The notes: generated by a model from the sequence alone, not told the origin. DNA of 64,000 bases from Bradyrhizobium sp. CSS354 (GCF_029051725.1 NZ_JAACFU010000014.1:1-64000); one strand, 5' to 3'; counted from the stretch's first letter, positions 8,861 through 15,972 are shown. Numbers and translations: made by a program.

Positions 8861-9238
8861 ATGTCTCGCACTCTCGCTGTCGTTTTCTCAACGATCGTCG
8901 CTGCGATTTCGATGACCGGCGCGGCTTCCGCCGGCTGCTACAATTGCTACACGCCGCCGCCCTGCACGACCTGCTACCAGCAGCAATACGTGCAGCCGCA
9001 ATACCGCACCGTCGACGAGACCGTGATGGTTTCTCCGGGCTCCGTCGTGGCGCACCGCGCGCCGGCGCAGTACCGCACCGTGATGGTGCCGCAGACCGTG
9101 ATGGTGGCGCCGCCGAGCGTCCAGTACGAGCGCATCCCACCGCAATACGCCACGCGCCAGCGCGTCGAGATGGTCCAGCCGGGCTATTCGTATTACGCCC
9201 CGGTGCAGATGGGCTGCGCTTCCTGCGGCGGCTACTGA
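8861..9238 (+). CDS. Small secreted Tyr/Pro/Val-rich protein of unknown function
   Basis: This 125-residue protein has a signal peptide (MSRTLAVVFSTIVAAISM, cleavage probably after GAASA) and a mature part with no domain I recognise. It is rich in Tyr, Pro, Val, Gln and Cys. It contains internal repeats: QYRTV occurs twice, TVMV three times, and there are CYNCY, CTTCY and C-terminal CASCGGY cysteine pairs. The composition suggests an exported envelope or surface-associated protein that could be disulfide-bonded. The ATG at 8861 was chosen because the signal peptide starts there. It is followed by its own terminator. Function unknown. Confidence 0.75.
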   Translation: MSRTLAVVFSTIVAAISMTGAASAGCYNCYTPPPCTTCYQQQYVQPQYRTVDETVMVSPGSVVAHRAPAQYRTVMVPQTVMVAPPSVQYERIPPQYATRQRVEMVQPGYSYYAPVQMGCASCGGY

Positions 9239-9265
9239 GCCAACTAGGCTACAAAGAGCTTCCAG

Positions 9266-9294
9266 CGGCGCTCCCTTGGGGCGCCGTTTTCGTT
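9266..9294 (+). terminator. Hairpin terminator after the small secreted protein gene
   Basis: The stem CGGCGC (9266-9271) / GCGCCG (9281-9286) with a 9-base loop is followed by TTTTCGTTT. It lies 27 bases after the stop of the preceding gene and has the best T-tract of the terminators seen in this window. Confidence 0.7.
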
Positions 9295-9517
9295 TGAGGA
9301 CAGCAAACGAGGCCCGGAACGGAGGCGATCCAAACCACGCCTCGCAACCGGCGACGCCCTGGGAGATGTCGCCAGTGTCCGGGATTGCCTAGGGGGCATA
9401 GGGTAAGGGAACAGGCTGACGCTCGCCTGATAGGGCGGATGCCGGGGAAGGGGGCGGGCGCCAACTTCGCGTTGCCATGCGCCGTCGACTACGTTAAGCG
9501 ACAGCCATTCCGGACTT

Positions 9518-9607
9518 GGAAGGGTGGCCGAGTGGTTTAAGGCACCGGTCTTGAAAACCGGCGTGCCCGCAAGGGTACCGTGGGTTCGAATCCCACCCCT
9601 TCCGCCA
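9518..9607 (+). tRNA. tRNA-Ser (anticodon UGA)
   Basis: This is a 90-base class II tRNA. The acceptor stem GGAAGGG (9518-9524) pairs with CCCTTCC (9597-9603), followed by G and an encoded CCA. The D-arm starts GCCGAGTGG, the anticodon stem is ACCGG/CCGGC around CTTGAAA (anticodon TGA), there is a long variable arm (GTGCCCGCAAGGGTACC), and the T-arm GTGGG/CCCAC encloses TTCGAAT. The lower-GC, decayed DNA immediately downstream fits use of this 3' end as an integration site. I did not find a second copy of the 3' end at the far side. Confidence 0.97.
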
Positions 9608-9653
9608 TGCACGCTGATTTTGTTGCAGTTTCTGCGGCCGGAGATCGATACAA

Positions 9654-9818
9654 TTAGCCCTTGATCATAGAATCTGGCTTACTAGGGCGATCATTGTCTT
9701 TACGATTCTCGCGTGCCGAGCGTGTTTGGTGCCTTTCTTCATCCAGCTCTTGAGTTCGGCGCGCAGCTTGAACCACGTCCCGTTCAAGCCAGCCTGGCTC
9801 CAACTTTATGTTCGCCAT
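9654..9818 (-). CDS. Small hypothetical protein, 54 residues
   Basis: This ORF runs from ATG at 9818 to TAA at 9654. The protein begins MANIKLEPGWLERDVVQAA and continues as a highly charged Arg/Glu/Asp-rich helix. A GGGAGAAG ribosome-binding site lies 4 bases before the ATG. I recall similar LEPGWL-type small proteins in rhizobial accessory DNA but cannot confirm it. It lies between tRNA-Ser and the broken deaminase gene, divergent from the latter. No function can be assigned. Confidence 0.5.
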   Translation of the reverse strand: MANIKLEPGWLERDVVQAARRTQELDEERHQTRSARENRKDNDRPSKPDSMIKG

Positions 9819-9883
9819 GACGCTTCTCCCGATTTGGCAACAACTTGAATTTTAAAGACAAAGCGAGCTTAGGACATAGCCCG

Positions 9884-10532
9884 GTGAATCAAATTAGCGA
9901 GACCAAGTCTGGTTCCGAAGTAGGAGACGACTTTCCCTTCGACGACCATCCAGAATTGATTTTCGGATTGGTAGGTCCGGTCGGCGTCGACTTGGAAGCT
10001 GTAACCGATGAACTTACCGACGCGCTACGTGGGGTAGGATAACAGCTTGAAGGACTCTAAGGTAATGGACCTCATAGAGTTCGGGCGGGACATCCATGCC
10101 GAAATGTCAGTGATAACGGATGCCGCTCGCAACGGAGTGCCTATAGCGGGCGCTACATTGTACAGCACGACTTTTCCTTGCCATCTATGTGCCAAGCATA
10201 TTGTAGCCGCCGGCATCAAACGAGTCGTGTCAATCGAGCCCTATCCCAAAAGCTACGCAGAAGAATTGCATTCCGACTCAATTGAAGTCGATGGCGATGG
10301 CAAAAGTTCTCGCGTCAGCTTTCAAAGGTTTCTTGGAATCTCGCCTTTTCGCTATCGAGAACTTTTCGAGAAAGGAAAACGGAAGTATTCAACCGGCGAA
10401 GCCCAGCGTTGGAACCGCGGGGTTCGGAAACCAATGCTCGACGTTATTTTTCCGTCATATTTCCAAGCTGAGACCCATATCGTTGGCTTGCTTGAGCCGA
10501 AATTCGCCGCGCTCGACAAGCGTTCGAGATAA
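9884..10532 (+). pseudogene. Anti-phage dCTP deaminase, internally deleted remnant
   Basis: Two pieces of one gene remain. The first, from GTG 9884 (AGGA 9 bases upstream) to TAA 10042, encodes an N-terminal stretch including LIFGLVGPVG, the start of the P-loop-like domain of anti-phage dCTP deaminases. The second, in the +1 frame from about 10047 to 10532, encodes the C-terminal deaminase with HAEM and PCHLC zinc-ligand motifs, then IEPYPKS and SPFRYRELF. In intact members of this family (DCD/AvcD type, about 500 residues) these parts are separated by some 200-300 residues, absent here. Both frame and P-loop domain are lost, so the antiviral function is almost surely gone. The 161-residue C-terminal piece could still be translated from TTG 10047 or ATG 10065. 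GC content is lower than in the neighbours, suggesting acquisition. Confidence 0.8.
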
Positions 10533-10619
10533 CAGCACTCTCAGCCTCGTTCTCGCTGATCTCCCTCGCTCGCCCTAGGAGCGCAGAAGTAGCAGGGAGC
10601 TCTGCCGGGCAGGTGATCC

Positions 10620-11375
10620 GTGAATCAGACGTCCAATCCAGCCGCGCTCGACAAGCTGAAGCTCCGTATTCAGGCATTGCGCGCCAAGACGATCGCCAAT
10701 GGCTGCACCGAGGACGAGGCGCTGTCTGCGGCTGCCAAGGTTGCCGAGCTGCTGGATCGCCACGATCTGTCGCTCTCCGACGTCGAGCTGCGCGCCTCGC
10801 CGTGCGAACGGAAGGTCTACGAGACCCATCGCAAGAAGCGAATTCCCCTGGACGACTGCATCGGCGCGATCGCTCGTTTCAGCGATTGTCGGGTCTGGCG
10901 CGAGAAGAGCGCGGCCGGCGAGAACCGCTATGTGTTCTTCGGTCTCGGCGCGGATGTCGAGGTTGCGCATTATCTGGCCGAATTGATCGACGGCGCCGTG
11001 CGCGCCGAACTCGGCCGCTTCAAGACCTCGGTCGACTACAGCAGGTTCCGGCATCAGGAGCGGCATCTGGCCAATGCCTCCTTCGCGCTCGGGATGGTGG
11101 CGTCAATCGCGGACAAGCTGGTAGCGATCAAGGCCGGTCGCGATCAGGTCAACGAAAGCACCGGCCGCGGGCTGGTGGTTCTCAAGACCTCGGTGGTCGA
11201 TGCGGAGTTCGACAAGCTCGACCTCAAGATGCGGACCCAGCGCAGCACCAGCCGGATGGTATCGATGACAGCCTATGAAGCCGGCGGCGCCGCCGGAGCG
11301 TCGCTCGCCATCAATCCCGGGCTTGGCAAGTCCCTCGGCGCTGCGCAGTCAAGGACCACTGCCAAAGGGAGCTGA
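10620..11375 (+). CDS. DUF2786 domain-containing protein
   Basis: This 251-residue protein begins at GTG 10620 with CAGGTGA at 10609-10615, 4 bases upstream. The N-terminal 45 residues (LDKLKLRIQALRAKTIANGCTEDEALSAAAKVAELL, split across helices) match DUF2786, found in phage, plasmid and chromosomal proteins of unknown role. The central region, about 60-190, looks like the companion domain usually found with it (LGADVEVAHYLAELID, ERHLANASFALGM). The tail is low-complexity Gly/Ala/Ser. Codon use is high-GC, unlike the decayed gene just before it. Function unknown; phage-related kin hint at an accessory origin. Confidence 0.8.
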   Translation: MNQTSNPAALDKLKLRIQALRAKTIANGCTEDEALSAAAKVAELLDRHDLSLSDVELRASPCERKVYETHRKKRIPLDDCIGAIARFSDCRVWREKSAAGENRYVFFGLGADVEVAHYLAELIDGAVRAELGRFKTSVDYSRFRHQERHLANASFALGMVASIADKLVAIKAGRDQVNESTGRGLVVLKTSVVDAEFDKLDLKMRTQRSTSRMVSMTAYEAGGAAGASLAINPGLGKSLGAAQSRTTAKGS

Positions 11376-11399
11376 ACGCACCGTCACCGTCATTGCAGT

Positions 11400-11606
11400 T
11401 CAGTCGATCGACTTCTCGAGTTTCTGGGCTGCGCGGAAGTCGTCCATATGCTGCAGGTTCGGCCCGTACGCGGCCTCCTTGGTCAGCAGGTGGTAGATCC
11501 GGGCCACGACGGTTTGCAGATGTTTCATGCGTCCGCGCGGCATCGCCCGGGCCTTGCAAAGGGCTCGGACCGCATGCGCTCGGAAATAATCAAAAGCGTC
11601 TGACAT
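11400..11606 (-). CDS. Conserved-looking small protein, 68 residues
   Basis: The 68-residue protein (MSDAFDYFRAHAVRALCKAR at the start) is basic and helical, with no signal peptide or membrane segment. Codon third positions are GC-rich across the whole reading frame, and the frame is open to a clean ATG at 11606. It is convergent with the DUF2786 gene, with 24 bases between the stops. Three tandem 12-bp repeats lie 25 bases upstream of its start. I do not recognise a function. Confidence 0.65.
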   Translation of the reverse strand: MSDAFDYFRAHAVRALCKARAMPRGRMKHLQTVVARIYHLLTKEAAYGPNLQHMDDFRAAQKLEKSID

Positions 11607-11630
11607 CGCGGACTCAACGTCCCGCTCGAT

Positions 11631-11666
11631 GATTGGTTCTTGGATTGGTCCTTGGATTGGTTCTTG
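11631..11666. repeat. Three tandem 12-bp repeats
   Basis: GATTGGTTCTTG occurs at 11631-11642 and 11655-11666, with GATTGGTCCTTG between (11643-11654). The array lies in the promoter region of the 68-residue gene on the minus strand. It could be a regulator-binding array or a slippage product. Confidence 0.85.
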
Positions 11667-11747
11667 TTCGCGCGTCCCAAAGCGCCTCCAGGAACGCTGT
11701 CGAATGGGAGAACTTAGCCCGGCACCAAAGTTCAGGATGGGCGAGGT

Positions 11748-11852
11748 ATGTTCTTCTTTTTCTCGAATCGGCTGGGATGTCTCGGCTCGCTGCTGGTCTC
11801 CGGGTTGATCACTCTCCCGCTGCTTGTCGTGTTCGGGATCATTCGGTTCTAA
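11748..11852 (+). CDS. Micro-protein with one membrane helix, 34 residues
   Basis: The frame from ATG 11748 to TAA 11852 encodes a 34-residue peptide beginning MFFFFSNRLGCLGSLLVSG, followed by a hydrophobic helix and a short IIRF end. Small single-helix proteins starting with a FFFSNRLGCLGS-like segment are, as I recall, widespread in bacteria. AGGA at 11734-11737 lies 10 bases before the ATG. It precedes another small gene by 73 bases in the same orientation. Function unknown; likely inserted in the inner membrane. Confidence 0.5.
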   Translation: MFFFFSNRLGCLGSLLVSGLITLPLLVVFGIIRF

Positions 11853-11925
11853 ACGCCCGCGCGTTCAGGAACCTGGTCCGCGCTGGCCTGTTGTTCGCAC
11901 TCTGGTCCAGCCACGGAGGGCGCCC

Positions 11926-12222
11926 TTGGAAAGTACGATCATCGGAGAATTCGACACGCGCCGCGGCGCCGAGCTCGCGGTTGAGCATGTCGTGCAGGAA
12001 TGCGGCGTGCCGCGAACCGACGTTTTCGTCCAGGCCGTCGGTGGCGCGAACACATCGGGGACACGCCCGGCCGGTCCTGACGCCAAGGCCGCGCCTGCGC
12101 CGGAGGGGCACCAGAAGCTGGAAGGCCCGATCGAGGTCTCCGTGGATTTTCACGGCGATGCGCCCGAGAGGATTGCAGACGCCTTGAAAGGCGCCGGTGC
12201 AAAGTCTGTCCGAAGCAAGTAG
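11926..12222 (+). CDS. Small conserved alphaproteobacterial-type protein, 98 residues
   Basis: I chose TTG 11926 because GGAGGG lies 5 bases upstream (11915-11920) and the recognisable protein starts there (ESTIIGEFDTRRGAELAVEH). The protein looks like a two-part alpha/beta domain: an N-terminal strand-helix pattern, a Gly/Pro/Ala-rich loop, and a final strand-helix (IEVSVDFHGDAPERIADAL). This is similar in outline to small stress-associated proteins of unknown mechanism. The next gene's GTG start overlaps its last codons, so the two may be translationally coupled. Confidence 0.7.
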   Translation: MESTIIGEFDTRRGAELAVEHVVQECGVPRTDVFVQAVGGANTSGTRPAGPDAKAAPAPEGHQKLEGPIEVSVDFHGDAPERIADALKGAGAKSVRSK

Positions 12223-14440
12223 CGGCAATCGTGCGCTCCAGCATATGGGCGCGCCGCACGCGAGCCCCGGCCGTGAAGACAAGGAACCCGTTCAGCGTTC
12301 AGCGCGTTTAGACGCGAATGCGAATGGCGAGGTTGACCTGCTTCAGAGCTCATCGACACTGATCCCCGGCGACACCGTCTGGCGGCGGTGCGAGGCGCGG
12401 CGTGTGGCGGTTCTGAACGATGCTGCCGCTTATTTCGCGGCCCTGCGGGAGTCGCTGCTGCAGGCGCAGGACCTCGTTTATATCGTCGGTTGGGATATCC
12501 ATAGTGAGACCAGGCTGGTCGGAGAGTCCGGGCGAGCGGATGACGGCTTGCCGGAACAGCTCGGACCATTCCTGCGTGCGCTGGTCCAACGCCGTCCCAC
12601 CTTGCGGATCAACATTCTGGTCTGGGACTTCGTCTCGTTCTACGCTTCCGAGAGGCAATGGAATTCCGCGGCCAAATTTGCCGCCGACACCGATGGCCGC
12701 GTCCGATTTCACCTGGATTCCACGCTTCCATTTGGTTCGGCCCAACACCAGAAGATTGTCTGTGTCGACGGTTCGCTGGCATTCGTCGGCGGACTCGATC
12801 TGACGATCAGGCGCTGGGACACAAGTGATCATCGCGCCGAGCACGCATTGCGCCGTGATCCCCAGGGCAAGCCATACCTTCCGTTTCATGATGTTCAATG
12901 CATGGTCGACGGGGACGCGGCGGCGCGGCTGTGCGACCTCGTGGAGGAACGCTGGCGCGCGGCAGGCCAACAGATTGATGATGGTCGGGGCCCGCTGAAA
13001 AGCTTGCGCTGGCCGGCGAGTGTGCCGGTCGAGGCTGAGCATATGCCAGTGGGTATCGCCAGGACCGAGGTGGTTTGTCCGGCAGGTTCGACGCTCCGGG
13101 AGGTCGAACGCTCGTTGATCGCAGCGATCCGGTCCGCGACGAGCTTCGTGTACATCGAGAACCAGTTCACCAGCGCGACCAAGATCGCGCGCGAACTGGC
13201 GGAGCAGATGCTGCGCGTGCCTTCGCTTCGGGTTCTGGTCGTCACGCCAAAACTGCATTCCTCGTGGCTGGAATCCCAGGCCATGCAGAACGGCCGGGGT
13301 GCCTTCATCGACTGCTTCAGTTCGGCCGGCATCGCCGATCGCATTCGCTTCGTCTACCCGGTGTCGGGGAATGGGGATACGGAAGCGGCCGTGATGGTGC
13401 ACAGCAAGCTCATGATCGTCGACGATCGGATCTTGCGGATCGGTTCGGCCAATCTAAACAATCGGTCGATGGGCGCCGACAGCGAATGTGACCTGATCTT
13501 TGAAGCCGCCTCAGACGAGCATCGAAACTTCATCGCCTCCGTGCGCCGTCGCCTGATCGCCCATTTCTGCGATCTGGACGAACAGACCGTCGCGCAAAAC
13601 GAAGACCGTCTTCTTGCGCTCCTGGACGACGTCTCCAAAGCCGGTGGGACGAAGGCGCTGCGGGACGTGGAATCCTCGGTGCTGACCAGCACTCTGGCCA
13701 CAATGGTTCAGCCGGTGGCGGACCCAGAGCGGCCTCTTCATCTGGAGCGGGCAGCATCTCGCATGTGGAACACGAAGACGATCATCGGAGTGGTATCGAT
13801 AGCCGTGGCGCTTTTTGGCCTGGCGATGGCCTGGTCGTACACGTCATTGAGCGATTTCGCCGACGCAGGCCGGATGTCGAAATTGCTGTCTGGCTACGCG
13901 CAGTCCATCTGGGGGCCGCCATTCGCGATTGCAGCTTTCGTCGTCGGCGGGCTGGTGGTTTTTCCGGTTCTCGTGCTCATTGCGGCAACTGCTGCCGCGC
14001 TAGGACCATGGTTAGGCTTCGTCACCGCCATGACGGGCGTCGTGCTCAGCGCCTTTGTCCTGTTTGCGATCGGACGGGCACTCGGCCGCGAACGCCTGCA
14101 GCGATTGCTTGGACGACGTACCGCGCGCATCCAGGAACGTGTTGTCGGCAAGGGCATCCTGGCCGTCGTCGTCATCCGGATGATTCCGATCGCGCCGTTC
14201 TCGGTGGTGAATGTCGTAGCTGGCGCCAGCACGCTGCCTCTGCGTGACTTCCTGGTTGGAACGCTGCTTGGCATGACGCCCGGCATTCTCGCCATGGCAG
14301 TTTTGGGGGCTCAGATCGCAGATCTCGCCAGGAACGCGTCCTGGGTCAACATATTGCTGCTCGCATTGGCGTTCCTGGGCTGGCTTGCGATCTGCGCCGG
14401 CGCGCAATTCGTCGCGACGTGGCTCGCCGGGAGGCGCTGA
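12197..14440 (+). CDS. Phospholipase D-like protein fused to a VTT (TVP38/DedA-type) membrane domain
   Basis: This 747-residue protein has two halves. Residues about 60-480 form a double-HKD phospholipase D/cardiolipin-synthase fold: first HQKIVCVDGSLAFVGG, second HSKLMIVDDRILRIGSANLNNRS. Residues about 525-745 hold roughly six membrane helices of the VTT/SNARE-associated family, with VFPVLVLIAATAAALGP and a GRALGR element. The fusion puts a phosphatidyl transferase or phospholipase on a membrane scaffold that in other proteins moves lipids. GTG 12197 (AAAGG 5 bases upstream) overlaps the previous gene by 26 bases; ATG 12245 is an alternative start. The stop overlaps the next ATG. Lipid substrate unknown. 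Confidence 0.88.
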   Translation: MQSLSEASSGNRALQHMGAPHASPGREDKEPVQRSARLDANANGEVDLLQSSSTLIPGDTVWRRCEARRVAVLNDAAAYFAALRESLLQAQDLVYIVGWDIHSETRLVGESGRADDGLPEQLGPFLRALVQRRPTLRINILVWDFVSFYASERQWNSAAKFAADTDGRVRFHLDSTLPFGSAQHQKIVCVDGSLAFVGGLDLTIRRWDTSDHRAEHALRRDPQGKPYLPFHDVQCMVDGDAAARLCDLVEERWRAAGQQIDDGRGPLKSLRWPASVPVEAEHMPVGIARTEVVCPAGSTLREVERSLIAAIRSATSFVYIENQFTSATKIARELAEQMLRVPSLRVLVVTPKLHSSWLESQAMQNGRGAFIDCFSSAGIADRIRFVYPVSGNGDTEAAVMVHSKLMIVDDRILRIGSANLNNRSMGADSECDLIFEAASDEHRNFIASVRRRLIAHFCDLDEQTVAQNEDRLLALLDDVSKAGGTKALRDVESSVLTSTLATMVQPVADPERPLHLERAASRMWNTKTIIGVVSIAVALFGLAMAWSYTSLSDFADAGRMSKLLSGYAQSIWGPPFAIAAFVVGGLVVFPVLVLIAATAAALGPWLGFVTAMTGVVLSAFVLFAIGRALGRERLQRLLGRRTARIQERVVGKGILAVVVIRMIPIAPFSVVNVVAGASTLPLRDFLVGTLLGMTPGILAMAVLGAQIADLARNASWVNILLLALAFLGWLAICAGAQFVATWLAGRR

Positions 14441-15132
14441 TGCGCTTCATGACGTGGAATGTGCACGGCACCTTCAATCTCAATCCGAAGTTCGATCTGG
14501 AGGGTATCTGCTCCATCATTCGCAAATGGGCTCCCGATGTCGTCGCGCTTCAGGAGGTGGATTCGCGATCGCGATCAGACGATCCGTTTGCCAAGCTGGC
14601 GAGTGTCGTCGGCGATCACCGTGTTCACGCCAAGTCGATCGTCACGGCTGATGGCGAATACGGCCAGACGCTTCTGAGCCGCTTCCCATTCTCCGGTCCG
14701 CCCGAGATCGTGGACGTGTCGTATCGTGAGCGCGAGCCGCGCCGAGCGATTGCAACGGGACTGCTGACGCCGGTCGGCGATGTCCGCGTGGTGGCCACGC
14801 ATCTCGGCTTGAGTATCCACGAGCGCCATGCGCAAGCTCAGGCGCTGGTGAGGCTGGTGAAGCCTGGAAGGACCGTCGTCCTCGGGGATTTCAACGACTG
14901 GTTCTGGATCAAATCGGTGCGGCGCGTGCTCGCGCAGGCCTGTCCAAACCGGACGCGGCTGCGAACTTTCCCGTCGCATTTACCCCTTCTGCGGCTTGAC
15001 CGGATCTACGCAACGTCCGACAGCCCGATCGGGAAAGTCTGGACCGACGAAGGGGCGAGGGCCTATTCGGACCATTTGCCCGTTATTGCGGACATCGAGA
15101 TCGCTGCCGGATCAAACGCATCGTCAGCGTGA
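14440..15132 (+). CDS. Endonuclease/exonuclease/phosphatase family protein
   Basis: The 230-residue protein has the DNase I-like fold motifs: MTWNVHG at the N-terminus, ALQEVD near residue 41 (catalytic Glu), ATHLGLS near 122, VVLGDFNDW near 147, and YSDHLPVIADI at the end (catalytic Asp-His). The family includes nucleases, phosphoinositide phosphatases and sphingomyelinases. Its ATG overlaps the stop of the PLD-VTT gene (TGATG) with GGGAGG upstream. It is therefore made together with a phospholipase D, which favours a phosphoester of a lipid headgroup as substrate over DNA. That is inference from context. Confidence 0.88.
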   Translation: MRFMTWNVHGTFNLNPKFDLEGICSIIRKWAPDVVALQEVDSRSRSDDPFAKLASVVGDHRVHAKSIVTADGEYGQTLLSRFPFSGPPEIVDVSYREREPRRAIATGLLTPVGDVRVVATHLGLSIHERHAQAQALVRLVKPGRTVVLGDFNDWFWIKSVRRVLAQACPNRTRLRTFPSHLPLLRLDRIYATSDSPIGKVWTDEGARAYSDHLPVIADIEIAAGSNASSA

Positions 15133-15160
15133 GAAAAAAGTGCTTTCTGCACAAACACTT

Positions 15161-15187
15161 GGCTACTGTGCATGGGGTTGTTTTCGC
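15161..15187. repeat. 27-bp dispersed repeat, copy 1
   Basis: The 27 bases that start GGCTACTGTGCATGGG and end TTTTCGC are found again, exactly and in reverse orientation, at 34682-34708. Here they lie in the gap after the phosphatase-family gene and before the 63-residue gene starting at 15265. Confidence 0.85.
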
Positions 15188-15264
15188 ACATTTATGCAGT
15201 CGGCCCACAGTGCCGCCTAGCGGGACCAAGGGGAACTCTTTCCTCACCGCCGCGTTATCTGGCC

Positions 15265-15456
15265 ATGACGGAAGACATTTCCTACCGGCGCAAGCCCTTG
15301 ACCCCCGAACAGCGGCAGGCGCGTGATGCGACACGCCGTATCGAAGCCGAAAAAGCCATGCGCGATCATGAAGCGGCGCAGAAGGCGTTTTATGCCAACA
15401 AGGAACGGCTGAGGGCCGAACGGTTGGCACGTGAACAGACGGAAGCGAAGGGCTGA
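15265..15456 (+). CDS. Small charged protein, 63 residues
   Basis: This is a 63-residue, strongly charged helical protein beginning MTEDISYRRKPLTPEQRQAR with a continuous heptad-like Glu/Lys/Arg/Ala pattern and no Cys. I believe similar short proteins with a KPLTPEQRQ motif are common in Bradyrhizobium, but no function is known. ATG 15265 is preferred to the in-frame codon at 15172, whose extra residues read through the 27-bp repeat and look non-coding. The ribosome-binding site is weak. Confidence 0.65.
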   Translation: MTEDISYRRKPLTPEQRQARDATRRIEAEKAMRDHEAAQKAFYANKERLRAERLAREQTEAKG

Positions 15457-15510
15457 CCGCACGCGGTCGCCCCGTCAAATCAAAGATGGCCTTGTCCGCG
15501 AGCGCCGGCC

Positions 15511-15735
15511 TCAGTGCCGGTGAGGGACGCGCGTCACGCTCAACGCCTGCTTCAGCGCCTGAACGGCAGTTGCGAACGGTCTGCGCGGCGATTGCGCCTC
15601 GATCGCTTCGGCTGCGATGCGACAATCCTCTGCGACCTTGAGCAACCCGCTTCGCGCCAGGTCCATGGTGGAGAGGTCTGCCTGCTCCAGGCAGACCCGT
15701 TCAAGTCGTCGAAACTCCCGCAGCTCTTTGTTCAT
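15511..15735 (-). CDS. Small hypothetical protein, 74 residues
   Basis: The protein starts MNKELREFRRLERVCLEQAD and reads as two amphipathic helices (about 3-45) followed by a basic C-terminus ending VPHRH. No signal peptide or membrane helix. GC-rich third positions over the whole frame and a GAGAG element before the ATG support coding. A short palindrome CTCGGC/GCCGAG at 15798-15812 lies upstream. Function unknown. Confidence 0.6.
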   Translation of the reverse strand: MNKELREFRRLERVCLEQADLSTMDLARSGLLKVAEDCRIAAEAIEAQSPRRPFATAVQALKQALSVTRVPHRH

Positions 15736-15869
15736 GCGTCAGCTCTCGATGTCCCCGCGCCATGCGGCACTGAGTCTGCTTAACGAATAGTAAACATCTC
15801 GGCCTAGCCGAGCTGGCTGTCGTAGAGCTGGTGGGGTGCCTTGGACGCGCCCAGCAGGCTTGACGGCGT

Positions 15870-15897
15870 TTGGCTTCCGCCGGAAGCTTCACATAAT
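15870..15897 (+). promoter_or_regulatory. Candidate housekeeping promoter of the zeta-subunit gene
   Basis: TTGGCT (15870-15875) and CATAAT (15892-15897) are separated by 16 bp and sit 75 bases before the start of the DUF1476 gene. The fit to a sigma-70-type promoter is fair, not perfect. Confidence 0.35.
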
Positions 15898-15972
15898 CCT
15901 GACGTGAACCACGGAGACGTTCGCTCCCAGCCAGTCCGATCCCGATCAGCGAAAACGACAACGGAGCTGACC

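Noticed and set aside
9518..10620. Search for a direct repeat of the tRNA-Ser 3' end as a second attachment site
   Set aside because: No matching 3'-end sequence was seen between 9608 and 10620, so no attachment site is claimed.
15172..15264. Longer N-terminus for the 63-residue protein
   Set aside because: The extra residues read through the 27-bp dispersed repeat and lack the helical charged pattern of the rest.
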